Source of the DNA: Desulfobulbaceae bacterium
GTDB taxonomy: Bacteria > Desulfobacterota > Desulfobulbia > Desulfobulbales > Desulfocapsaceae
DNA length: 8,071 bases
Assembly (NCBI GenBank): GCA_030632405.1
Contig: DAOVUU010000094.1
Coordinates: forward strand, 1 to 8,071
Direction of reading: 5' to 3'
Shown: positions 1 through 5,136 of the stretch, piece after piece
Numbering within the stretch: position 1 is the stretch's first letter
Layout of the letters: each line of letters begins with the position of its first letter
The notes under the pieces: model-generated
The model's database searches: none
Told to the model about the DNA's origin: nothing
What the model saw: the letters and a program-made list of their open reading frames with translations, nothing else
Program-made: the position numbers and the translations under genes

Positions 1-8
1 GTGTTTGT

Positions 9-22
9 GAGGACCGCTTGAA
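9..22. repeat. imperfect 14-bp direct repeat, mate at 357-370
   Basis: The 14 bases here (GAGGACCGCTTGAA) recur at 357-370 with one change (G to A). The right copy lies in the last codons of the PAS/LuxR gene, where the minus strand encodes Leu-Gln-Val-Val-Leu. The left copy read in the same minus-strand frame gives Val-Gln-Ala-Val-Leu. The two copies bracket the hairpin-rich segment 23-356. This could be a target duplication, a remnant of a duplicated gene end, or chance. The left side is cut by the window edge, so I cannot decide. Confidence 0.35.
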
Positions 23-60
23 CTATCTGACTCTTTCTGTCCCATACATTAATTTTAGAA

Positions 61-96
61 TAAGAATAAAACCCCACTGAAGTTATCCAGCGGGGT
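61..96 (-). terminator. intrinsic terminator, minus strand
   Basis: On the minus strand ACCCCGCTG (96-88) pairs with CAGTGGGGT (79-71) across an 8-base loop. The nine pairs include one G-U wobble, and the stem is followed by a T-rich tail (TTTATTCTTATT). On the plus strand the wobble becomes an A-C mismatch and no T tract follows, so it is oriented for minus-strand transcripts. It lies about 250 bases past the PAS/LuxR stop codon and is the best candidate end for that transcript, or for a separate RNA ending here. Confidence 0.75.
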
Positions 97-343
97 CACT
101 ATGGAGGCCTTTCTGGTGGAAACATGAAAATAGAAAAGCCTGTACTACTGACAAGGAACATTGCCCTGTCTTACCCCTTATCACAGTAAGGGTTTGCCAC
201 ACACGCTTACTACTTTGCGCACGGAGCACAACCTTCCGTTGTGCGGACTATTGGAAGAAAGCTCCCAATCAACACTATGCTACGTTACAACCATTGGCAA
301 TGGGGGAAAAACATCTAGACAACAACTAGAACACGTAGTTGTT
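97..343 (-). ncRNA. candidate structured RNA or 3' UTR, class unknown
   Basis: No convincing gene is present. Inverted repeats fill the segment almost end to end: 105-114/132-141, 150-156/164-170, 175-180/187-192, 226-232/238-244, 250-256/263-269, 291-295/299-303 and 321-328/336-343. The pairs 105/141, 150/170 and 250/269 each contain one imperfect position that is G-U on the minus strand but A-C on the plus strand. The terminator at 61-96 shows the same bias. This points to selection on a minus-strand RNA, either a long 3' UTR of the PAS/LuxR message or an independent RNA. I could not match it to tmRNA, 6S, SRP, RNase P or a riboswitch class I know. A decayed mobile element with hairpins is an alternative. 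Confidence 0.35.
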
Positions 344-1298
344 ATGAGTTGCCGGCGAGGACCACTTGAAGATTTGTTTTTTTATTTGTCAAGGAAAGCC
401 TTTTTCTAATCTCTTGTCGATGACAAGCAATGGTTGATGAAGAGAGATTTAGTAGAGATGCAATCTCCTTTGTAGCATGGCCTTGCTTGATTAGGTCAGC
501 TATTTGAATTTGGGCAGGGGTGAGTTTTGAAAGATAGTTTTTATGATTATGGCTGAAAGAAGAAGTAATTTCATCAAGGTTTGATTGTATGATTTTGAGG
601 AGAGCCTGTTGAAATTTTTCACTGCATCTCATTTTTAATTTTTCCAGGTATGGATAGACTAATTTTTCAACATTAAAAATTACCTTTTCTTCAAGTTCTT
701 TTTTATCCTCCTCTCGCTTTTCCAACAAAATTTTAAGCGCGACATTTGTTTCCATAAGTCTTTCGGTTTTTTGGTTGAGCTGAGCCGTACGATCGGCAAC
801 CCGCTGTTCTAATTCATCATGAGCTTTTAGTAGTGCTTCTTCTGCCTTTTTATGAGAGGTGATATCCGTACAAACGCCTCCAATAGCACTCACTTTACAT
901 TCGTTGTCAAACAGTGGAAACTTAGCTGTCAGAAATGTTTGTACCCCGTCCGGCAGAGAAATGGTTTCCTCGAATTCGATCAAAGCCTGATGCTTGACAA
1001 CCTCTTCATCCTGTAAGCGAAAAAGTTGTGCCATTGCCTCCGGAAAGATGGCAAAATCGTCTTTGCCCTGTACCTTGTTGTAGTCCACTTGGGCAAGGTA
1101 CTCAAAATGGCGGTTCATAAAAATGTATTCGTAGTCGACATTCTTCAAGTAGATACACAAATTAGTATTGTTGAGAATAGCTTCCAGATATTGCCGGTTA
1201 ATTTGGATAGAGCTGTTGTGATTTTTATGACTCCCCAGCTCCTTCTTAAGGGCCTGTACCCGTTGCTCTAGTTCTTCGTATGTTGATTTTGATGTCAT
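342..1298 (-). CDS. PAS-domain sensor with C-terminal LuxR-type DNA-binding domain
   Basis: A 318-residue cytoplasmic regulator with no membrane segment or signal peptide. Residues about 5-25 form a short coiled coil. About 34-150 form a PAS domain, ending in the typical IGGVCTDIT strand and the HKKAEEAL linker. About 150-210 are a long charged coiled coil. About 257-312 are a LuxR/GerE helix-turn-helix, with LTPAQIQIADLIKQG, KEIASLLNLSSSTIACHR and IRKRL. There is no histidine kinase or receiver domain, so the protein probably senses a ligand or redox state through PAS and binds DNA itself; ligand and targets cannot be read from sequence. The ATG is preceded by GGGGA at 6 bases spacing. The gene lies behind a c-di-GMP-I riboswitch with a terminator, so its expression is probably set by cyclic dinucleotide level. 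The architecture is common in sulfate-reducing Desulfobacterota. It is separated from cbiL by 593 bases and its own promoter, so a role in B12 metabolism is not implied. Confidence 0.9.
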   Translation of the reverse strand: MTSKSTYEELEQRVQALKKELGSHKNHNSSIQINRQYLEAILNNTNLCIYLKNVDYEYIFMNRHFEYLAQVDYNKVQGKDDFAIFPEAMAQLFRLQDEEVVKHQALIEFEETISLPDGVQTFLTAKFPLFDNECKVSAIGGVCTDITSHKKAEEALLKAHDELEQRVADRTAQLNQKTERLMETNVALKILLEKREEDKKELEEKVIFNVEKLVYPYLEKLKMRCSEKFQQALLKIIQSNLDEITSSFSHNHKNYLSKLTPAQIQIADLIKQGHATKEIASLLNLSSSTIACHRQEIRKRLSLTNKKTNLQVVLAGNS

Positions 1299-1303
1299 TT
1301 AGA

Positions 1304-1319
1304 TTCCCCACCATATGGT
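1304..1319 (-). promoter_or_regulatory. ribosome binding site overlapped by a 10-bp palindrome
   Basis: On the minus strand GGTGGGGAA sits just before the ATG at 1298 and serves as the Shine-Dalgarno sequence. Its 5' end overlaps the perfect palindrome ACCATATGGT (1310-1319). The palindrome could be an operator or a weak structure, but nothing shows that it is functional. Confidence 0.4.
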
Positions 1320-1460
1320 ATTTATAAAATGCTTGCATAACTGGTCTACCAGATGACTCCCATTCGTACAGAAACTTAACCTGCTATAGGTTTGACATTA
1401 TTGGTTAAAGAGTTTTTAAAACCTGTATCCTGATAACTATCTTCGATGGTATGTAAAGCA

Positions 1461-1498
1461 TAAAAAAACCGAACCACCTCATTTTCAAGGTAGCTCGG
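1461..1498 (-). terminator. riboswitch terminator (expression platform)
   Basis: On the minus strand CCGAGCTACCT (1498-1488) pairs with AGGTGGTTCGG (1479-1469) in an 11-bp stem with two G-U wobbles and an 8-base loop. It is followed directly by TTTTTTTA. Its 5' arm is the 3' end of the c-di-GMP aptamer, including the P1 3' strand at 1485-1492, so the aptamer and the terminator cannot both form. This predicts that ligand binding prevents termination, an ON switch. That sign is inferred from the overlap. Confidence 0.85.
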
Positions 1499-1560
1499 CT
1501 ATCTGTTAAAGACCCGTGGCATTCCGTCCCTGTCTTACGACAGGTTTGACTTTATCCTGA
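1485..1560 (-). promoter_or_regulatory. c-di-GMP-I (GEMM) riboswitch aptamer
   Basis: Read on the minus strand, the segment follows the GEMM layout in order. It has a P1 5' strand TCAGGATA (1560-1553), then AGTCAAACC, then hairpin TGTC-GTAA-GACA with a GNRA tetraloop. Next come GGGACGGAATGCCACGGGTC, a short P2 hairpin (GTCT/AGAT), and AGCCGAGCTACC, closing with TACCTTGA (1492-1485), which pairs with the P1 5' strand. The Vc2 reference has GGGCAAACC and GGGACGCAAAGCC at the matching places. The base equivalent to Vc2 G20, which favours c-di-GMP over cGAMP, appears to be G. The next base is U instead of G, and its partner C46 is G, so a pair (U-G) remains possible. The aptamer lies about 24 bases after the predicted transcription start and upstream of the PAS/LuxR gene. 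Confidence 0.85.
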
Positions 1561-1590
1561 AACAATATCCCTTATTTTTGTGAACACCAT

Positions 1591-1620
1591 ATTTTACACT
1601 ACTATCTGGTAATAAATCAA
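1591..1620 (-). promoter_or_regulatory. sigma-70-type promoter of the riboswitch-PAS/LuxR transcript
   Basis: On the minus strand TTGATT (1620-1615) and TAAAAT (1596-1591) are separated by 18 bases, close to the housekeeping consensus. The predicted start near 1584 leaves about 24 bases before the aptamer and a leader of roughly 285 bases before the ATG. The ordering of promoter, aptamer, terminator and gene supports the call. Confidence 0.6.
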
Positions 1621-1621
1621 G

Positions 1622-1634
1622 ACCACAGCGTGGT
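1622..1634. repeat. short inverted repeat adjoining the -35 box
   Basis: ACCAC-AGC-GTGGT is a perfect 5-bp inverted repeat that ends two bases from the -35 hexamer of the promoter at 1591-1620. Its position would suit an operator or activator site, possibly for autoregulation by the LuxR-type protein. That is speculation from position only, and a 5-bp repeat can occur by chance. Confidence 0.25.
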
Positions 1635-1796
1635 AATCCTCAGGGAACAGGTGTAAATGCGATTTGCCGATATTAACTGGTTTTGTCAGTTTGTAGGATG
1701 GAAGGTGCTTCCTGGCTCTTCTTGATTTTTATAGAGCAATCTCCTTTTTTCATAAGAAGTAATTTAGACAACACGAAACACTCATTCGGTTTTCGG

Positions 1797-1817
1797 TGTT
1801 GAATGTTCGATGTTCAA
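1797..1817. repeat. three tandem 7-mers (TGTTSRA)
   Basis: Three consecutive 7-mers, TGTTGAA, TGTTCGA and TGTTCAA, stand between cbiL and the promoter of the PAS/LuxR gene. The outer units also form an inverted repeat (TTGAA 1799-1803, TTCAA 1813-1817). They follow an imperfect inverted repeat at about 1769-1801 (CAACAC-GAAAC against GTTTTCGGTGTTG). Similar 7-mer runs occur between genes in many proteobacterial genomes, so this is probably an interspersed intergenic repeat. Confidence 0.5.
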
Positions 1818-1836
1818 GAATATGCATCAAGAAAGG

Positions 1837-1877
1837 TGACGTTCTCGTCAGATTTTTAAGTTGCGGGTATCGCCCGC
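1837..1877. other. two small hairpins downstream of cbiL
   Basis: GCGGG-TATCG-CCCGC (1863-1877) lies 14 bases past the cbiL stop. TGACG-TTCT-CGTCA (1837-1850) follows, 12 bases further on. For minus-strand transcription neither hairpin has a proper T tract, so they may stabilise the 3' end or be a weak terminator of the cbiK-cbiL operon. In the plus direction the second hairpin is followed by GATTTTT, which could stop antisense transcription. Confidence 0.3.
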
Positions 1878-1891
1878 CTTATACAATACAT

Positions 1892-2617
1892 TTACTGCTT
1901 GCGGACTAAAATTGTTGAAAAATAATGAATATCCCTGTCAACGGCATCACGGATATTTGTCCATATTTTCTGATCACCAAGGCTGCTCTTCTCAACCAAA
2001 ACTGCCTTATCAAGAAGATCGAGTTCATCCAGCAAAGTTACCAGCTTCGGCATAACCTTATGCACCTTCATGAAAACTACAGTATCGCTCTGGGCAAGTA
2101 CATCACGCATCGCGCCATTTTCAAATGTTGCCGGAATAACAACAAGTCTCTCATCCCCTAAACAGAGTGGTAATCCTGCGGCCGCTGATGAGGCTCCGAT
2201 GGAGGAAACCCCGGGTATTATTTCGACTTTAATATCTGCACCACTCTTTTGCAAAGTTTCACACACATAGTAGCCGGTACTGTAAATAGCTGGATCCCCA
2301 AGAGTGGGAAATACTACATCATTTCCAGCTCTAAGCTGATCAATGATGATCGTAGCCGCCTCCTGCCAGGCAGCTGTCACCTCAGGATCCGGATCTTTAC
2401 CTCGATGCACCAGTTTCATCGGAAAATGATGGGTGAGGATTGTTTTACCTTCTGTGCTCACCTCCCCCGACACAATACTCAAGGCCATACTGTCGCCATG
2501 CTTAAAAGCGGAAGGGACAAACCAGACATCGCACTTCTCAAGTATTCGTACCGCTTTCAATGTCATAAGCCCAGGGTCCCCGGGCCCCACACCGACTACA
2601 TAAAATGTTCCCTGCAT
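1892..2617 (-). CDS. cbiL: cobalt-factor II (precorrin-2) C20-methyltransferase
   Basis: CbiL transfers a methyl group from S-adenosylmethionine to C20 of cobalt-factor II, giving cobalt-factor III in the cytoplasm. The 241-residue length is normal for the tetrapyrrole methylase family. The N-terminal GVGPGDPGLMTLKAV loop (residues 9-23), the GDPAIYSTG SAM-binding segment (about 107-115) and PGVSSIGASSAAAGLPL (about 135-151) are family signatures. Pairing with CbiK, an anaerobic-route chelatase, favours CbiL over the aerobic enzyme CobI, which acts on metal-free precorrin-2. The ATG at 2617 has GGGGAAGG upstream. The gene begins 32 bases after the cbiK stop in the same direction and must share its riboswitch-controlled transcript. 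No other corrin-ring methylase follows; the rest of the pathway must be elsewhere. Confidence 0.94.
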   Translation of the reverse strand: MQGTFYVVGVGPGDPGLMTLKAVRILEKCDVWFVPSAFKHGDSMALSIVSGEVSTEGKTILTHHFPMKLVHRGKDPDPEVTAAWQEAATIIIDQLRAGNDVVFPTLGDPAIYSTGYYVCETLQKSGADIKVEIIPGVSSIGASSAAAGLPLCLGDERLVVIPATFENGAMRDVLAQSDTVVFMKVHKVMPKLVTLLDELDLLDKAVLVEKSSLGDQKIWTNIRDAVDRDIHYFSTILVRKQ

Positions 2618-2649
2618 TCCGCACCTTCCCCTGTTTGATAACCCTCTTT

Positions 2650-3636
2650 CTATTGCAGGGTAATATTTTTTTCTCTTGCTGCATCCGCAATATGCTTAAC
2701 GAACAAATCGGCAAACTGATCATTGGAACCTAACCCTTCAAGTACAGGCTGAACATCATACCCTTCTTTAACAAGTAGTGACTTCCAGCTATCCTCTTCA
2801 GTCCCGGCCATATCATTTACGGCATGATCTCCAGCCACAATCATAAAGGGACGAAGAACAATTTTTTTATTTTTTGTCTGTTTCAGCTGGCCCAGAAAGT
2901 CCTCCAGTGCAGGTGCTCCTTCAACTACTCCTATAAAGGTCACAACCCCGGGATACATTTCCCGCATCTTTTTTTGTGTTTCACCATAAATCCCAGTTGA
3001 CCAGTGTTCATTGCCATGGCCCATATAGATAAGCATGGCCCCTTCTTTCTCGGCCATTTTTATATCCCCCTCCAGTGTCTTTACCGCTGCTGCGACATCG
3101 TCATGGTAACTATAGACATCACCTGGCATACCAAGAGCCGGTCGTCCCATGACAATACTTTCAAACGGCCTCCACTTTTTCTTCATGGTTTTGATGGAAT
3201 TAAAAGCCTCAACATACGCTTTGAGATCGTACGACTGTTCCATAAAAAACATATGAGTCGGCTGAACAATGATATTACGGTATCCACCGTCACGCAAGTC
3301 ACCCAGAGTTGAGATGATATTCTCCACATAGAGAATTTCCCTGGGTATTCCCATATCCAGCCACTTCTGTGGGTCACTCTGCCTCTTTTTCCAGACAGAT
3401 CGAATTATATTAGAGGTGAAAGTAACCCGGACCTCAGTACCCGGATATGCATTTTTGACTCGTTCGATGATATTCGTAATTGATTTTATAGCTGAAGGGA
3501 CAGTGGTACCAAAACTTGCGATAATAATCGCGGTTTTCCCCTTGGGAACCACATAATTTGATGCTGTTGCCATGGACGACAACAGAAACAGAATAATAAA
3601 AATTAACGCGACAACACCTTTTCCCCTATTGCACAT
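2650..3636 (-). CDS. cbiK: sirohydrochlorin cobaltochelatase with signal peptide (CbiK-P type)
   Basis: CbiK inserts Co2+ into sirohydrochlorin to start the anaerobic cobalamin pathway. I place the start at the ATG at 3636 (328 residues). An in-frame TTG at 3654 lies six codons upstream, but its codons contain the Shine-Dalgarno run AAAAGGAGAG that serves the ATG. Residues about 1-25 are a signal peptide: a basic start, the hydrophobic run VVALIFIILFLL, and a likely cleavage after MATA. The mature chain opens with GKTAIIIASFGTT, typical of CbiK. The metal-binding histidines are visible in MGHGNEH (His207, His211) and AGDHAVND (His271). Desulfovibrio vulgaris has an analogous exported form, CbiK-P. 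Export is odd because CbiL works in the cytoplasm. The leading peptide could also be an uncleaved membrane anchor. The gene is first in the operon with cbiL, directly behind the cobalamin riboswitch and its terminator. Confidence 0.94.
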   Translation of the reverse strand: MCNRGKGVVALIFIILFLLSSMATASNYVVPKGKTAIIIASFGTTVPSAIKSITNIIERVKNAYPGTEVRVTFTSNIIRSVWKKRQSDPQKWLDMGIPREILYVENIISTLGDLRDGGYRNIIVQPTHMFFMEQSYDLKAYVEAFNSIKTMKKKWRPFESIVMGRPALGMPGDVYSYHDDVAAAVKTLEGDIKMAEKEGAMLIYMGHGNEHWSTGIYGETQKKMREMYPGVVTFIGVVEGAPALEDFLGQLKQTKNKKIVLRPFMIVAGDHAVNDMAGTEEDSWKSLLVKEGYDVQPVLEGLGSNDQFADLFVKHIADAAREKNITLQ

Positions 3637-3675
3637 TAGCTCTCTCCTTTTCAACGATGATTCTGATCTGGAGAT

Positions 3676-3713
3676 AAAAAAATCCCCGAATCAAATTAAT
3701 TGATCCGGGGATT
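3676..3713 (-). terminator. cobalamin riboswitch terminator
   Basis: On the minus strand AATCCCCGGATCAA (3713-3700) pairs with TTGATTCGGGGATT (3694-3681) in a 14-bp stem with one G-U wobble and a 5-base loop. A run of seven T follows. It sits between the aptamer and the cbiK Shine-Dalgarno sequence, about 40 bases before the ATG, so control is by premature termination when cobalamin is bound. Confidence 0.92.
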
Positions 3714-3774
3714 CCCTGTTTTCCTCGTATCGACCGGCCCCCTTTTCCACGGGAGTACCATATCTCATATTTCA

Positions 3775-3921
3775 GGCAGGTTTTCTGACTTCCGGTTCAT
3801 CCATCTTTCACGCCTTCCCAGGTATACCCCAGTGGCCTCAGTATGAAATTTGTCCCCGGTTACAGCGGCGGGCCCGTCCCCGAATTACACGAGGTTCCCT
3901 ATTAAGCTTTTTACAGCACCT
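3775..3921 (-). promoter_or_regulatory. cobalamin (adenosylcobalamin-type) riboswitch
   Basis: On the minus strand the conserved blocks appear in the right order. AGGTGC (3921-3916) is the 5' P1 arm. Then come TAGGGAACCTCGTG, the CGGGCCCGCCGCTGTAACC core, the B12 box GCCACTG (3836-3830) and GGGAAGGC (3819-3812). CCGGAAGTCAGAAAACCTGCC closes at 3775. It precedes a strong terminator and cbiK. By known class behaviour, bound cobalamin favours termination and lowers cbiK-cbiL expression. Nothing similar faces the plus-strand operon. Confidence 0.95.
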
Positions 3922-3933
3922 AAAATCAACTAA

Positions 3934-3963
3934 CACATACCAAAATAAAAAAGAGGAAGTCAA
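3934..3963 (-). promoter_or_regulatory. candidate promoter of the riboswitch-cbiK-cbiL operon
   Basis: On the minus strand TTGACT (3963-3958) is a good -35 box. TATGTG (3939-3934), 18 bases later and preceded by TGG, would be a weak extended -10 box. The resulting start near 3927 falls just before the riboswitch 5' arm. The -10 match is poor, so this is tentative. Confidence 0.45.
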
Positions 3964-4132
3964 CTGTTTTCTTAAATACAGAAACTAATAACCACCCTTA
4001 CCAGAGTACAAAATGCCGCCATCTATTAAAAAATTATTACTATTTCCTTTCTACGGTTTCACGTGTATTATCGCTCTGCATAAAAAAGAGGATGTCCTCC
4101 TCCCTGTCTGCCAACTGGTGTACTAATCTGCT
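3964..4132 (+). other. leader region of the plus-strand operon, no recognisable control element
   Basis: This AT-rich stretch leads to the Gate-domain gene. I see no cobalamin aptamer, no clear Shine-Dalgarno sequence before the ATG at 4133, and only a weak -10-like TATTAT at 4066-4071 without a good -35. A small inverted repeat, GAGGA-TG-TCCTC (4087-4098), lies about 35 bases before the ATG. How the importer operon is regulated cannot be read from here. Confidence 0.4.
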
Positions 4133-5098
4133 ATGGAACAGAGCTTTGTCGCACAGATATGGCCACAACTTGTCTGGCCACTCATAAGGATCACCTTTTT
4201 CATTTCCATCGGGCTGATCATTGCGAATTGCATTGAAAGCCTCAACTGGACAAACAGACTGGCGGCCCTGGCTCGTCCACTCATAAAGATGGGGAGACTG
4301 TCACCAATCACAGGTGCCAGCTTTTCTGTCGCTTTTTTTTCCGGGGTGTCCGCAAACTCAATGCTGGCAGAAGCCTATGATGCGAAAAAAATAACCCAAT
4401 CCGAGCTGATACTAGCCAATCTTTTCAACTCGCTCCCCAGGTTCTTCCTGCACCTTCCCACGGTTTTTTTCCTCACGGTACCTCTTATCAAAGAAGCCGC
4501 CGTTATTTATGTGGGTCTTACCTTTGCTGCAGCTCTCATCCAGACATTTCTCGTCGTATTTTCTGGCCGACTCATCCTGCCGATCAGTACTGAACCGATT
4601 ATCATAAAAACCAGTGATAAAGGAAAACCGAGCTTCAAGGAAGTAACAGCAAAAAGTCTGAAGCGATTAAAAAAACGTATGTTGAAGCTCTTAAAGTTCA
4701 TGATCCCCGTATACGTTCTCTTTTTTCTTTTAAACTGGTATGGTCTATTTGCCAAACTGGAAGAACTCATCGCCGCTAAGGCATGGTTTCTCAACTGGCT
4801 GAGCCCGCAGAGTCTTGGAATTGTCATTCTCCATGTAACAGCCGAGTTCTCGGCAGGTCTGGCTGCTGCAAGTGTGCTACTTGCAGAAAACAGCCTCTCC
4901 GTGAGAGAGGTGGTACTTGCACTACTCGTCGGTAATATTCTGGCTGCGCCAATACGTGCTCTTCGGCATCAACTTCCCTATTACACAGGGATTTATAATC
5001 CCGGTCTTGCTCTGCAGCTTGTTACCATCAGCCAGTTCGCTCGTGGGTTCTGTGTCATTGTTGTTGCCATCTGCTATTATTTTTTTACCCGACAATGA
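4133..5098 (+). CDS. Gate-domain (nucleoside-recognition family) membrane protein, likely transporter
   Basis: A 321-residue inner-membrane protein with about eight hydrophobic segments (about 13-34, 60-78, 97-117, 123-148, 187-205, 226-250, 257-275 and 295-318). A basic cytoplasmic loop around 160-186 separates two related halves. Each half has an LSP start (residues 56 and 223), a small-residue helix rich in Ser, Ala and Gly, an acidic loop ending in SEL or REV, and an LxxN or LxxGN motif followed by a proline (about 93-102 and 263-273). This matches the Gate family (Pfam PF07670), which includes SpmA/SpmB-like proteins and parts of nucleoside transporters; the name does not prove a nucleoside substrate. 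It is the first gene of the B12 importer operon, 38 bases before btuC, so a role in moving a corrinoid, a precursor or cobalt is plausible but unproven. The start is the first ATG after an in-frame stop; its ribosome binding site is weak. Confidence 0.8.
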   Translation: MEQSFVAQIWPQLVWPLIRITFFISIGLIIANCIESLNWTNRLAALARPLIKMGRLSPITGASFSVAFFSGVSANSMLAEAYDAKKITQSELILANLFNSLPRFFLHLPTVFFLTVPLIKEAAVIYVGLTFAAALIQTFLVVFSGRLILPISTEPIIIKTSDKGKPSFKEVTAKSLKRLKKRMLKLLKFMIPVYVLFFLLNWYGLFAKLEELIAAKAWFLNWLSPQSLGIVILHVTAEFSAGLAAASVLLAENSLSVREVVLALLVGNILAAPIRALRHQLPYYTGIYNPGLALQLVTISQFARGFCVIVVAICYYFFTRQ

Positions 5099-5136
5099 TT
5101 TATGATGGCGCCTAAAAATCTAAATTTTTGAAGTCC

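Noticed and set aside
3..80. Plus-strand open frame from the left edge to TGA at 78-80 (25 codons), and a minus-strand frame from about 45 to the edge
   Set aside because: Both are too short to judge. The stop of the first lies in a terminator stem aimed the other way, and the second lacks a ribosome binding site.
158..200. Second GEMM-like aptamer on the minus strand (GGCAAACC, hairpin, GGGG)
   Set aside because: Only the first half resembles GEMM. The required GACGCAAAGCC-type block and the 3' half are absent.
161..409. Plus-strand 82-codon open frame over the hairpin-rich segment
   Set aside because: It has no Shine-Dalgarno sequence, resembles no family I know, overlaps the 3' end of the PAS/LuxR gene, and is full of RNA-like inverted repeats on the opposite strand.
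2249..2638. Long plus-strand frame opposite cbiL
   Set aside because: It is antisense to a well-supported methyltransferase and shows no family features.
3637..3654. TTG at 3654 as the cbiK start
   Set aside because: The extra codons are the Shine-Dalgarno sequence of the ATG at 3636, and the signal peptide begins naturally at that ATG.
4081..4098. GAGGA-TG-TCCTC with adjacent A6 as a minus-strand terminator
   Set aside because: The stem is effectively 4 bp with a 4-base loop, and there is no minus-strand transcript upstream for it to end.
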